A stretch of DNA of 64,000 nt from Saprospiraceae bacterium (GCA_016722285.1 JADKGI010000006.1:1-64000), one strand, 5' to 3'. Counted from the first letter of the stretch, positions 29,535-39,338 are shown. Made by a program: numbers and translations. The notes: generated from the letters alone by a model not told the origin.

Positions 29535-32120
29535 ATGATTCAGTATAAAACATTCAGACACATTTTACTATTGCTGGTGATTTCTTCAGTGGTACGTGCA
29601 CAAGTGAACTTACCTTCGTATTCGGACTCAATATTTTCCACCTATTATCATCAGCGGGTTTCACTTTTCAACACATTTCAACCAACAAAAGATGAAATTA
29701 TCTTTTTGGGAAACAGTATTACAGATGGCGCTGAATGGAGCGAATTGTTTAATGATTTAAAAATAAAAAACCGTGGTATCAGTGGTGATATCACTGCCGG
29801 AGTGTTGTATCGATTAAATGAAGTGGTAGTCAGAAAGCCTTCGAAAATATTCCTGTTGATAGGCACCAATGATCTGGCAAGGGGTATCAGCACAGATAGT
29901 CTGGTTACAAACATGCTGCTTATAGCCGATTATATAAAACAAGAAAGTCCTACAACTCAATTTTATGTACAAAGCATTTTGCCTGTAAATAAATTGTTTG
30001 GAAAATTCAGCGGACACACAAAAAATGATGAACAAATAAGACTAATAAATAAACAGCTAAAAGAAAATTCCTTTGCAAAGGGTTATACCTATATCGATTT
30101 ATATTCTTCCTTTAGTGATGACGAGGGAAACTTGAAGGAAAAGTTCACAAATGATGGTTTACATCTAAAAGGCGAAGCTTATCTTATGTGGAAACATATT
30201 GTCTTTCCATACATCTATGATCTGCAGCAGAAACCATCCCTGATTCCCTTGCCCCGGCAATTGAAATGGACGGAGAAGGATTTTGCCCTGTTTAATTGCA
30301 AGACAATTCTGATTAGTGACAGCACTTTACTCAAGGATGCCATCTTATTGAAAAATGAATTGAAAAGTAAAGGCCTCCGTGTTAGCATTAAAAAGATGGA
30401 GCATGAAGCTGGCAATTATATTTACCTGAAGCTGGGATCGGTTCCATCACCACAGCTTGCTGTAGAAGCCTATGCGATGGAAGTAAATGATACCAGCATT
30501 ATAATAACGGCTAATACAAGTCACGGCATTTTCAATGGAATACAAACATTGGTTCAGCTCATGAGAGACGATGTTTATGTCAACGGATGTGCGATCACTG
30601 ACTGGCCTGCTTTTTCATGGCGGGGTTATATGATTGATGTCGGAAGGAATTATATGTCTATGGATTTGCTAAAGCAGCAGATCGACATGATGGGCCACTA
30701 CAAGCTCAATGTCTTTCATTTTCATGCCACAGAAGATATTGCCTGGCGATTGGCCAGTAAAAGATACCCACAGCTAACAGCGCCGGAGCATATGCTTCGC
30801 AATAAAGGAATGTATTACAACGAAACAGATATGAAAGAATTAATTGCTTATTGCCAAGAGCGATATATAGAATTTGTCCCGGAAATAGATATGCCCGGTC
30901 ACAGCGCAGCTTTTAAGAGAGCCATGAAAACTGATATGCAAAGCGATTCGGGTACGGTGATCGTAAAAAATATTATCAAAGAATTTTTACAAACCTACGA
31001 TGTGAATTATCTGCATATAGGCGCAGATGAAGTTAAAATTTCAAATAAAAATTTTATACCGGAAGTAACCACCTATATAGAAAGTTTTGGAAAAAAAGTC
31101 ATTGGCTGGCAACCAGGGGGAAATTTTGCACAGCATACCATTCGCCAGTTGTGGATGGATGATAACGGGCATTTGTCAGAAGATTCGGATATACAATTTA
31201 TAGACTCCCGTCATTTGTACCTCAATCACATGGATCCATTGGAGGCGGTCGTCACGATTTTTAATCGTCGGATCGGTGATAAGGAAAAGGAAGATAAAAA
31301 TATGAAAGGTGGTACTATTTGTATGTGGCCCGACAGGAGGGTGGAAAATGAAACAGATGTTTTAAGAATGAACCCGGTTTATCCTGGTATGCTATCTTTT
31401 GCAGAAAGAAGCTGGAGAGGCGGTGGCCATCAAGGTTGGGTGGCCAACATAAGCGAGCCAAATACTCCGGCAGCCATTGAATTTGCCGACTTTGAAGAGC
31501 GGTTGTTGGACAATAAAAAACTTTTTTTCTCTCCGTTTATATTCCAATACGCAAAGCAATCCAATATGATTTGGAGTTTGTTAGGACCTTACGAAAATGG
31601 GGGTGATCTTTCTAAAATATTTGAACCGGAACAGGAAAATTTTAATGAAGTTAAAACTGAACCAGTTAAGGAAGTTGTGGGAGGAACCATAGTCTTAAGG
31701 CATTGGTGGGCACCATTAATAAAAGGTGGGATAGATGAACCAAAAGAAAATACAACCTGGTATGCTACCACAAAAATCTGGAGCGACGAAGAAGGACAAA
31801 AAAGTTTTTGGATTGGATTTAATAACTTCTCCCGTTCACCTGCTACGGATTCGCCGCCCCTCGGTACCTGGGATAATAAAGGAAGTTCTGTTTGGGTGAA
31901 TGGAAAATTAATTGATCCGCCTCACTGGCAATATGGAGGCCAAAGAGGCAATTCTGAAACTCCATTGATGGACGAAGGGTATGAATACAGGTCGCCTTCC
32001 AAAGTATATATGAAAATAGGGTGGAATACTGTACTCATAAAAGCACCTGTGGGATCATTCAAAGGCAAAGATTGGCAGAATCCTGTGAAATGGATGTTCA
32101 CGTTTGTGCCCGTAAAATAG
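29535..32120 (+). CDS. SGNH esterase - GH20 hexosaminidase fusion
   Basis: The 861-residue exported protein joins two enzymes. Residues about 25-230 are an SGNH/GDSL hydrolase: block I FLGNSITDGAEW with the serine, block II RGISGDIT, block III LIGTNDLARG and block V NDGLHLKGEAY with the Asp/His pair. Residues about 235-640 form a GH20 module: IPLPRQLKW start, barrel opening SWRGYMIDVGRNYM, catalytic Asp-Glu in HIGADEVKIS and the late motif GWQPGGNF. A C-terminal beta-rich region of about 200 residues has no clear match. The fusion could deacetylate a sugar and then release hexosamine from the same glycan (inference). Its ATG follows the previous stop with no gap. Confidence 0.85.
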   Translation: MIQYKTFRHILLLLVISSVVRAQVNLPSYSDSIFSTYYHQRVSLFNTFQPTKDEIIFLGNSITDGAEWSELFNDLKIKNRGISGDITAGVLYRLNEVVVRKPSKIFLLIGTNDLARGISTDSLVTNMLLIADYIKQESPTTQFYVQSILPVNKLFGKFSGHTKNDEQIRLINKQLKENSFAKGYTYIDLYSSFSDDEGNLKEKFTNDGLHLKGEAYLMWKHIVFPYIYDLQQKPSLIPLPRQLKWTEKDFALFNCKTILISDSTLLKDAILLKNELKSKGLRVSIKKMEHEAGNYIYLKLGSVPSPQLAVEAYAMEVNDTSIIITANTSHGIFNGIQTLVQLMRDDVYVNGCAITDWPAFSWRGYMIDVGRNYMSMDLLKQQIDMMGHYKLNVFHFHATEDIAWRLASKRYPQLTAPEHMLRNKGMYYNETDMKELIAYCQERYIEFVPEIDMPGHSAAFKRAMKTDMQSDSGTVIVKNIIKEFLQTYDVNYLHIGADEVKISNKNFIPEVTTYIESFGKKVIGWQPGGNFAQHTIRQLWMDDNGHLSEDSDIQFIDSRHLYLNHMDPLEAVVTIFNRRIGDKEKEDKNMKGGTICMWPDRRVENETDVLRMNPVYPGMLSFAERSWRGGGHQGWVANISEPNTPAAIEFADFEERLLDNKKLFFSPFIFQYAKQSNMIWSLLGPYENGGDLSKIFEPEQENFNEVKTEPVKEVVGGTIVLRHWWAPLIKGGIDEPKENTTWYATTKIWSDEEGQKSFWIGFNNFSRSPATDSPPLGTWDNKGSSVWVNGKLIDPPHWQYGGQRGNSETPLMDEGYEYRSPSKVYMKIGWNTVLIKAPVGSFKGKDWQNPVKWMFTFVPVK

Positions 32121-32220
32121 AAAACTTATTTTAAAAGGATTTTAGACGAAATACTGATAAAGAAGAGCTGAAGTACCACGAAAAATTCGCATTTTTTGAT
32201 TGAAATTGATCATACCTAAA

Positions 32221-32634
32221 CTATAATCTTTTTTTTTCTTTTCGGGATTTAACATACGCTTCCTTCATTTTCAAAAGATCAATTTTTGAACAATCAACAA
32301 TTAATTCTTTGATTATGTCTAAAGGCATATCGCTTTCATGTGTAAAATTGATACATCCTTTCTGAAAAATTGTCTTAGGAAGTAGTGCTTTATATTTTGA
32401 ATGTAATAAGGTTGACCCGTAGATTGGCATGGCGTGCAAAGACATATAATTTTTGACACTTGCAAGCCCGTATTTCATAAGTCCTTTTCCTTTATATACT
32501 ATCATCTCTTTCCCCATCATGGGTTCAACTACCGCTTGAACGGTTTTATCATTTTCCATGATTGCCACATGAATGCTGGCCATTATGCTTTGTCTGTCTT
32601 TGGGTTGATTAGATATGTATGTTTCAATTTCCAT
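32221..32634 (-). CDS. DUF1801/YdhG-like protein
   Basis: A 137-residue cytoplasmic protein. The blocks ETYISNQPKDRQSIMASIHVA, MMGKEMIVYKGKG, NYMSLHAMPIYGS and KGCINFTHESDMPLDIIKEL fit the DUF1801/YdhG-YdeI family, some members of which are described as frataxin-like iron chaperones. It faces the sialoglycan cluster tail-to-tail and marks its end. A basic lysine-rich tail ends the protein. Function is unknown. Confidence 0.78.
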   Translation of the reverse strand: MEIETYISNQPKDRQSIMASIHVAIMENDKTVQAVVEPMMGKEMIVYKGKGLMKYGLASVKNYMSLHAMPIYGSTLLHSKYKALLPKTIFQKGCINFTHESDMPLDIIKELIVDCSKIDLLKMKEAYVKSRKEKKRL

Positions 32635-33040
32635 ACGTTTTATTATGTTAGATCCGGGAGTTTATTTACTTCTGCAAGTTTAAAATATCACAATAACATA
32701 TGTCAAAAAACGATAAATAAGATATCATACTGTACCATACCATTAAAAGGTTTTGCAAATTTGCAACGACAAATATAAAGTGAATTATTTCAATCTAAAA
32801 AATCAAATTGTTTTATTTTGATTCTGGTTAATTTTTTATTAAAATTGAAACTTAATCCTACAAATTAAGATTACTTGGACAATGGTGAAATCTCCCTAAC
32901 TTAATCTAAAAGCAGAGATTTAGAAATCTTAACGAAAAGATAAAATTATCAGTTTTTGGCATGATTAATATAAAATAGCTTATTTTTGAATTAATTATAT
33001 GTCAAATCAAATCAAATTTTCAAATAAACAAAACAGCAGG
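32635..33040. other. Divergent promoter region between DUF1801 and DinB-like genes
   Basis: About 400 bp of AT-rich DNA. On the minus strand TATATTTG (32777-32770) fits a -7 element for the DUF1801 gene, but no TTTG lies at the usual distance. No gene, repeat or terminator was recognised. Confidence 0.4.
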
Positions 33041-33640
33041 ATGAAGTTTTACATTGCTTTCTTAATCTTTGTGATATCACAAAATGTATATACTCAAAAC
33101 CAACCAAATACAAATATGCTTCCTTTTCAGGATATTTCTGATTACCCCGATTCATATACAAAAGAAAACCTGTTAGCCAGGATGATTGATGGATTGGGTT
33201 TCAGATTTTTTTGGGCTACCGAAGGACTTCGTCCTGAAGATTTATCATTCAGGCCCACTCCTGAAGCGCGAAACTCAGAGGAGACCATTGATCATATCAT
33301 GGGGCTTTCTGCCATGATCCTGAATTGCATTGAAAATAAACCAAACGTGCGGTCAGGTGAAGAGACGTCTCCGTTGTCCTTTACAGATAAAAGGAAAATC
33401 ACCCTTGATAATTTGTGGAAGGCGCGACAAGTCCTGTCTTCATCCAAAGCAAAAGTTGAAGATATGAAAATCATCATGGTCAGAAAGGAAGGTAATCAGG
33501 AAATGCCTATCTGGAACCTTATCAATGGACCTATAGAAGATGGCCTGTGGCATGTGGGCCAGATTGTTACTTTTAGAAGATCATCAGGAAATCCGTTTAA
33601 TTCTAAAGTGAGTGTACTTTCCGGTAAAGTAAGGCAATAG
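33041..33640 (+). CDS. DinB-like superfamily protein, exported
   Basis: The chosen ATG gives a clean signal peptide (FYIAFLIFVISQNVYTQ). The mature part has the four-helix DinB/YfiT pattern: GLGFRFFWATEGLRPEDLSFRPTP, then EETIDHIMGLSAMILN with a metal-binding histidine, and GLWHVGQIVTFRR with a second histidine. DinB folds bind a metal with three histidines and often act as thiol transferases, but an exported form has no assigned role. An earlier in-frame ATG at 32999 would add 14 residues before the signal peptide and is unlikely. Confidence 0.75.
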   Translation: MKFYIAFLIFVISQNVYTQNQPNTNMLPFQDISDYPDSYTKENLLARMIDGLGFRFFWATEGLRPEDLSFRPTPEARNSEETIDHIMGLSAMILNCIENKPNVRSGEETSPLSFTDKRKITLDNLWKARQVLSSSKAKVEDMKIIMVRKEGNQEMPIWNLINGPIEDGLWHVGQIVTFRRSSGNPFNSKVSVLSGKVRQ

Positions 33641-33734
33641 GTCAGGTCAGGCAAATTTTTATTGACGGTGGCAAATTGAATTTACTGCAACTTTTGTTCA
33701 CCATTGTCATTCAATGATTTCCTGAATTGTTTTT

Positions 33735-34076
33735 TCACTTAAGTTTTCCAAGTTTAAAATATGATATATTAAAAGTATCATTTACCAATTCTCCTTGTAC
33801 TTCGGCCATTCTTATCGCTTCACAAAAACCGTCATCAGCATGGGCATCTCCGTGATCATCGATATCAGTACCTTTGATAAAATGAGCCTGACCATCGATT
33901 CTTATGGCTAAATTGCACCCCTTTCCGGGCATTCCAAATTGACATTGACCACAAGATGCCTCCACTGTCAAAAGCTTTTTAGTAGGATCCGGTTGCTTCT
34001 CTGCCATAGATACTTTTTGGCCCATTAAGATGAAAGAAAAGAGTAAAAAAAAGGCAAAGCAAAATACATATTTCAT
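33735..34076 (-). CDS. DUF6370 family protein, exported
   Basis: From ATG 34076 a signal peptide (VFCFAFFLLFSFILMGQ) leads to a mature domain of about 90 residues. The conserved set is VEASCGQCQFGMPGKGCNLA, then IDDHGDAHADDGFCEAIRMAE and GELVNDTFNISYFKL. This matches the DUF6370 family. The four cysteines and clustered His/Asp residues suggest metal binding, which is inference. A second ATG at 34109 lies upstream but would bury the signal peptide. Function is unknown. Confidence 0.78.
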   Translation of the reverse strand: MKYVFCFAFFLLFSFILMGQKVSMAEKQPDPTKKLLTVEASCGQCQFGMPGKGCNLAIRIDGQAHFIKGTDIDDHGDAHADDGFCEAIRMAEVQGELVNDTFNISYFKLGKLK

Positions 34077-34373
34077 TGAATTATTTTTTGAATTAAAATT
34101 ATATTTCATACACCGTAATATACTCTATGATTTAAAATCTGTAATCCTAATTTACTTTAGAATATCTTTTATTAGTAGGTCAGAACGAAAGTAATCAAAA
34201 TTTTCCTTTCAAAACTAATTCTATGACCATTTTTCTTTTATATTATTTTGATTTCAAATAATAACTTTATTTCTAAATCTAAATCAAAGTTATAAGAGGT
34301 GTTGGTAAATTTAGAAATTAATTTTTTTATATTTACAGCTCATTCTTTTATTTTTATCAATCTGACCTTTATT

Positions 34374-37300
34374 ATGATGCAATCAGGAAATAGAATTCAT
34401 TTCTTATTTTTATTTTTTTTAATTTCATTTTCTCTTGGAGCTCAGGAATTTGATGCATTACAATATCGTTGTGTCGGCCCTGGACGCGGAGGAAGAGTAA
34501 CTACGGTTGCGGGCACTCCAATGGCACCCGGTACTTTTTATTTGGGTGCATCCGGCGGGGGAGTTTGGAAATCTGAAGACTATGGTACCTCTTGGAATAA
34601 TGTATCAGATGGTTTTTTCTCGACACCATCTATAGGTGCGATCAGAGTGGCTTTAAATGATCCAAATATAGTGTACGTGGGAACCGGATCAGATGGTCTG
34701 AGAAGTAATGTGATACCAGGCAAAGGAATGTACAAATCCATAGACGGAGGTAAGACATGGCTGCACATCGGTTTGTTAGAATCAGGACACATAGGGGCAG
34801 TAGAAATAGATCCAACAAATCATAATATCGTTTGGGTAGCAGCCATAGGCAATGCTTTTAAACCCAATGCAGAAAGAGGCATTTTCAAAACAACTGACGG
34901 AGGTAAGAATTGGCAAAAAGTCCTTTTCATCTCAGATAAGGTTGGCTTTGCTGACCTTGAATTATTGCCTGGCAACCCGAATGTGGCGTATGCTGCAGCA
35001 TGGAAGGCTGAGAGAAAGCCCTGGACAATAATATCAGGCGGTAATAATGATGAAGGAGGGATATATAAAACTGAAGATGGTGGCCAGACTTGGAATAAAT
35101 TAAATAAAGGACTTCCGAAAGGACTGATAGGTAAAATAGATCTTGCTGTTTCACCTGCGAACTCAAGTATTTTGTATGCAGTAGTAGAGGCTCCAGGAAA
35201 GGAAGGGGGATTGTATAAATCCGAAGATCAGGGAAACTCCTTTACTCAGGTTTCAAGTGAAGAAGGCTTAGTAAACCGACCTTTTTATTATCTGAATGTC
35301 GAGGCAGATCCTAAAAATCCAAACATAGTGTACTCAATGGCAAACCCCATGCTTAAATCCATAGATGGAGGCAAAACATGGACACGCATCAATCCTCCTC
35401 ATGGCGACAACCATGATATATGGATAAACCCGAACAATACTGATCTATTTATTCAATCCAATGATGGAGGAGCAAATGTGACTCATAACGGAGGCAAAAC
35501 CTGGTCCACACAGTTTAATCAACCTACGGCAGAACTATATCAGGTGGAAGTGGACGACCAGTATCCATATTGGCTCTATGCTGGTCAGCAAGACAATTAT
35601 ACAACCATTGCCGTACCTAGTTTTGCACCCGGTGCTATTCAGTATCCTGGTGTAGGTTGGATATTAAATACAGGTGGTTGTGAGACAGGACCCGCCGTAC
35701 CAAAGCCGGGAAATCATAATATTGTTTATGTCAATTGCAAGGGAAGTTTTGGAGTTTTTAATAAATTAACCGGAGTAGAAAAAGGATATCAGGTAGGTGC
35801 TTCCAATATCTATGGCCATAATCCCAAAGATTTGAAGTACAGATTCCAAAGGGTGGCTCCGATTCATGTTTCACCTCACAATCCTGATGTTGTGTATCAT
35901 GGGTCTCAATTTTTGCATAAGACAACAGACGACGGACTCCATTGGGAGACGATTTCTCCGGATTTGACAGCTTTTGAAGCAGATAAACAAGTGATATCAG
36001 GAAGTCCAATCACAAGAGATATTACCGGAGAAGAAATATACAGCACCCTGTATGCTATCAAAGAATCTATTTTGAAAGAAGGACTGATATGGACAGGATC
36101 AAATGATGGACTTACTCAAGTCACTCAGAATGGTGGTAAAACCTGGACAAATGTTACTCCAAACAGCCTGCCTAAAGGAGGGCGTGTCAATTGTGTCGAG
36201 CCATCATCTCATGACCCAGCCAAAGCCTATATTTCAGTACTAAGATATCAACTGGGAGATGAAAAACCTTATATTTATAAAACAACCGATTTTGGAAATT
36301 CCTGGGAACTTATTACTTCTGGTAATAATGGAATTGCATTTGACAACCCAACCAGAGTTGTGAGAGAAGATCCTGTGAGAGCAGGGTTACTTTATGCAGG
36401 AACAGAATCAGGTTTATTTATTTCGTTTGATGATGGAAAAAATTGGAAGCCCTTTCAGCAAAATTTACCTATAACTCCTGTGACCGATATAAAAATTCAC
36501 CGTGGAGACTTGGTGCTCAGTACAATGGGACGATCTTTTTGGATACTTGATAAGATAACAGCACTAAGACAAAAGGAGATAAATACTTTAGGGAGCCAAT
36601 CGATTTTGTTTAAACCGGACAATACGATCAGATACAGGTACCCAAAAATAAATAATGATGAAACAACGTTTCCTGTGTTCCCGCAGGCTGGTGTTTTTAT
36701 CGACTACTATATTCCCAAATATGATACATTAGGAATAATAATGGATATTTTGGACGCTAGTAAAAATATTGTTGCTTCATTCATCAGTGATAGCACAAAA
36801 CAGAAATTGCCGGATGAAATTATTCAGGATATGAAGGCAAGCAAAACCATTTATCTTATGCATAAATCCCTGAGTGCAAGTCCAGGTTTAAACCGTTTTA
36901 AATGGGACATGAAACTTACCGGACCCTGGTCAAAAGAAGCCAGAAGAAGGTATCAAAATGGCCCCATTGTTAGCCCCGGAATATATTATGTGAGACTGAC
37001 AACCAGCAAAGGCATGATGGAACAGTCTTTTGAGCTTTTGATAGATCCTCGAGTCGAAGCAAGTGGAGTTTCCAGCCAAAATATTCAGGAACAAGTGGCG
37101 ATGCAGCAAAAAATTTCGGGACTGATTACCAATGCTAATAAATTATTAGATAAACTGGAAGATGAGTCTAAAAAACTTAAAAGCCAGAACGACATTTCAG
37201 GGCGATATAAAATAATTGAGTCAGCGATCCTTCAATTAAAAACTGATAGTGGCGCATATCCTCAACCCATGTTAAATGATCAGATATCTTACTTGTATAA

Positions 37301-37400
37301 TATGATAGGGGATGCAGACCAAATACCCGGAAAAGAAGCCGAAATGCGTTTTGAAGAGTTGTCCAAAATATTTGAAAAAATAACAAGAAGTCTGGAATAA
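34374..37400 (+). CDS. Large exported Asp-box (VPS10/sortilin-like) propeller protein
   Basis: A 1008-residue protein with a signal peptide (LFLFFLISFSLGAQ). The first 750 residues are a multi-bladed propeller with many BNR/Asp-box repeats, such as SEDYGTSW, SIDGGKTW, TTDGGKNW, TEDGGQTW, SEDQGNSF and TTDFGNSW. About 250 residues follow, with a beta domain and a final helical stretch (QKISGLITNANKLLDKLEDE). The family is often annotated as glycosyl hydrolase, but the sialidase arginine motif RIP is absent, so it is not a GH33 enzyme. Related proteins are common in Bacteroidota and of unknown role. The chosen start is the ATG at 34374 because earlier codons would mask the signal peptide. Confidence 0.75.
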   Translation: MMQSGNRIHFLFLFFLISFSLGAQEFDALQYRCVGPGRGGRVTTVAGTPMAPGTFYLGASGGGVWKSEDYGTSWNNVSDGFFSTPSIGAIRVALNDPNIVYVGTGSDGLRSNVIPGKGMYKSIDGGKTWLHIGLLESGHIGAVEIDPTNHNIVWVAAIGNAFKPNAERGIFKTTDGGKNWQKVLFISDKVGFADLELLPGNPNVAYAAAWKAERKPWTIISGGNNDEGGIYKTEDGGQTWNKLNKGLPKGLIGKIDLAVSPANSSILYAVVEAPGKEGGLYKSEDQGNSFTQVSSEEGLVNRPFYYLNVEADPKNPNIVYSMANPMLKSIDGGKTWTRINPPHGDNHDIWINPNNTDLFIQSNDGGANVTHNGGKTWSTQFNQPTAELYQVEVDDQYPYWLYAGQQDNYTTIAVPSFAPGAIQYPGVGWILNTGGCETGPAVPKPGNHNIVYVNCKGSFGVFNKLTGVEKGYQVGASNIYGHNPKDLKYRFQRVAPIHVSPHNPDVVYHGSQFLHKTTDDGLHWETISPDLTAFEADKQVISGSPITRDITGEEIYSTLYAIKESILKEGLIWTGSNDGLTQVTQNGGKTWTNVTPNSLPKGGRVNCVEPSSHDPAKAYISVLRYQLGDEKPYIYKTTDFGNSWELITSGNNGIAFDNPTRVVREDPVRAGLLYAGTESGLFISFDDGKNWKPFQQNLPITPVTDIKIHRGDLVLSTMGRSFWILDKITALRQKEINTLGSQSILFKPDNTIRYRYPKINNDETTFPVFPQAGVFIDYYIPKYDTLGIIMDILDASKNIVASFISDSTKQKLPDEIIQDMKASKTIYLMHKSLSASPGLNRFKWDMKLTGPWSKEARRRYQNGPIVSPGIYYVRLTTSKGMMEQSFELLIDPRVEASGVSSQNIQEQVAMQQKISGLITNANKLLDKLEDESKKLKSQNDISGRYKIIESAILQLKTDSGAYPQPMLNDQISYLYNMIGDADQIPGKEAEMRFEELSKIFEKITRSLE

Positions 37401-37719
37401 GTTGGAAATTACATAAGCAAACTAATATTTTTTAACATTACCAAAGTTATACTGCAACGCATCTCTTATTGATTTTTCGATGTTTAACTTATAAATTAAG
37501 AGTGTAATAGTTATTGTTTTGACAATTTTAAGAATAATAATTCAACTTATTTATGAATTATTTACTAATTTTATTCTACTTTTTAAGTATTTGTTTATGT
37601 ATATGCTTTCAAATCATAAAAATAAATAAATGAAATCCCCATGATGCAAACATCACAATCCATAATGATTAAATCATGGGATTCCATGTGACCTTTAAAA
37701 TTATAATAAATATATACGC
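37401..37719. other. Spacer before the pyrimidine catabolic genes
   Basis: About 320 bp of AT-rich DNA holding the dispersed palindrome at 37628-37693. No clear TAnnTTTG promoter was found, so the start of the pyrimidine transcript is unknown. Confidence 0.45.
37628..37693 (+). repeat. Dispersed palindromic element, copy 1
   Basis: About 66 bp nearly identical to 58709-58775. The ends form an inverted repeat, GAAATCCCCATGAT and ATCATGGGATTCC, around roughly 27 bp. It lies between the Asp-box gene and mmsA. Copy 1 lacks one G in the right arm compared with copy 2. Confidence 0.75.
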
Positions 37720-39162
37720 ATGAAGTACCCTGATATTCAAAATTATATTAATGGAAAATGGGTAAGCACATCAGCTACCGAAACTATGGATGTTATTTCT
37801 CCTTTGGATGGAAATCCATTGGCCAGAGTTCCACTATCATCTTCAGCAGACCTTGATCTAGCTGTACAAGCTGCCAAGGAAGCCTTTCCTGCATGGAGTA
37901 AAACACCTATTAAGGAAAGAGTGCAGGTGTTTTTCAGGTATAAATATCTGTTGGAAAAACATTTGGAAGAACTCGCTTATCTATGCAGCGAAGAAAATGG
38001 TAAAACTTATAGTGAATCTGTCGCCGAAATAGAAAAAAGCATCGAATTGACAGAATTTGCAACATCACTTCCCCAATTAGTTACCGGCGAAATTCTGGAG
38101 GTGAGTCGTGGAGTGGAGTGCCGAACTGAACATGTAGCATTAGGCGTTGTAGCATCTATCGTACCCTTCAATTTTCCAAGTATGGTACCTAACTGGACCA
38201 TTCCTAATGCTATTGCACTTGGTAATTGCATGATTCTAAAACCGTCAGAAAAAGTTCCTTTGAGCTCAGGGAGACTGGCAGAATTATTGAAAGAAGCAGG
38301 ACTTCCGGATGGAGTCCTTAATATAGTAAATGGTGATGTTGAGATAGTCAATGCTATTTGTGATCACCCTGATATCCAAGCCGTATCCTTTGTTGGTTCT
38401 ACCAGAGTGGCAAAGATAGTATATCAAAGAGCAACTTCAAATCTGAAAAGATGTGTTGCCCTCGGCGGAGCAAAAAATCATTTATTGGTTCTTCCGGATG
38501 CTATTCCGACTATGACAGCACAAAACGTTGCAGCTTCGATGAGTGGATGTGCTGGACAGCGATGTATGGCTGCTTCTGCTATGGTAGGGGTGGGAAATGT
38601 GGATCACATCATTGATAAAATATGTGAAGAGGCCCGTAAGATAGTACCTGGTGATAATTTAGGTGCTGTAATCAATAAAGAATCCAAAGAAAGAATAGAA
38701 AGATATATCAACGAAGCAGAAATAGCAGGAGCTAAAATTCTGGTTGATGGTCGAAATACTCGGGTATCTGGCAAAGAAGGGGGCACCTATGTAGGACCAA
38801 CTGTCATCGATTATGTTACCCCTGATATGAGTGTGGCAAAGGAAGAAATATTTGGACCGGTCATTTCTATCATGAGAGCGAAAACGGTAGATGAAGCCCT
38901 CTCTATTGAGAATGCTAATCCATATGGTAATGCAGCCAGTGTATTTACACAAAACGGTGCAATGGCACGATACATTATCGAGCGGGCAAGTGCAGGGATG
39001 ATAGGAGTAAATGTGGGTGTCCCTGTCCCTAGAGAACCATTTAGTTTTGGTGGATGGAATGAAAGCAAATTTGGAGTAGGCGACATAACCGGTAAAAGTT
39101 CCATAGAATTCTGGACCAAACTGAAAAAAGTACCACTAAGTGGAATCCGGAAGCAGGGATAA
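37720..39162 (+). CDS. mmsA: CoA-acylating (methyl)malonate-semialdehyde dehydrogenase
   Basis: A 480-residue aldehyde dehydrogenase. Motifs are PLGVV-like ALGVVASIVPFNFPSMVPNW, KPSEKVPLSS, FVGSTRVAKIVYQ and the active cysteine in SGCAGQRCMAASA; the late EEIFGPVISI and PREPFSFGGWNESKFG are intact. The residues around the cysteine and the lack of the usual general-base glutamate (ALGGAKNH instead of ELGGK) are typical of the CoA-dependent MmsA branch. Here it should oxidise malonate semialdehyde, made from beta-alanine, to acetyl-CoA and CO2. It is the first gene of the pyrimidine cluster and precedes the aminotransferase that supplies its substrate. Confidence 0.92.
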   Translation: MKYPDIQNYINGKWVSTSATETMDVISPLDGNPLARVPLSSSADLDLAVQAAKEAFPAWSKTPIKERVQVFFRYKYLLEKHLEELAYLCSEENGKTYSESVAEIEKSIELTEFATSLPQLVTGEILEVSRGVECRTEHVALGVVASIVPFNFPSMVPNWTIPNAIALGNCMILKPSEKVPLSSGRLAELLKEAGLPDGVLNIVNGDVEIVNAICDHPDIQAVSFVGSTRVAKIVYQRATSNLKRCVALGGAKNHLLVLPDAIPTMTAQNVAASMSGCAGQRCMAASAMVGVGNVDHIIDKICEEARKIVPGDNLGAVINKESKERIERYINEAEIAGAKILVDGRNTRVSGKEGGTYVGPTVIDYVTPDMSVAKEEIFGPVISIMRAKTVDEALSIENANPYGNAASVFTQNGAMARYIIERASAGMIGVNVGVPVPREPFSFGGWNESKFGVGDITGKSSIEFWTKLKKVPLSGIRKQG

Positions 39163-39338
39163 ATTGGATGAGCTGATTTTTATTAAATTATGTTAAATGT
39201 TGAATGAGGAAATGTTAAATGCTATTATTTTGAATGTTAAATGTGTTTTGATTTCAGTTGTTAGCTATTAACTTTTTCTTTTATTGAATTTATTATAATT
39301 CAAAATTTAAAATAATAAAATTTAAAATAATATAAAAA
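39163..39338. repeat. Short AT-rich repeats between mmsA and the aminotransferase
   Basis: The spacer has three copies of an ATGTTAAATG-type motif (39189-39243), the reverse complement of the ACATTTAACATT motifs in later spacers, and two AAAATTTAAAATAAT-type copies near 39300-39332. No gene was seen. Confidence 0.55.

Noticed and set aside
34374..37400. The Asp-box protein as a second sialidase
   Set aside because: The Asp-boxes only show the propeller fold. The arginine motif and other sialidase catalytic residues were not found.
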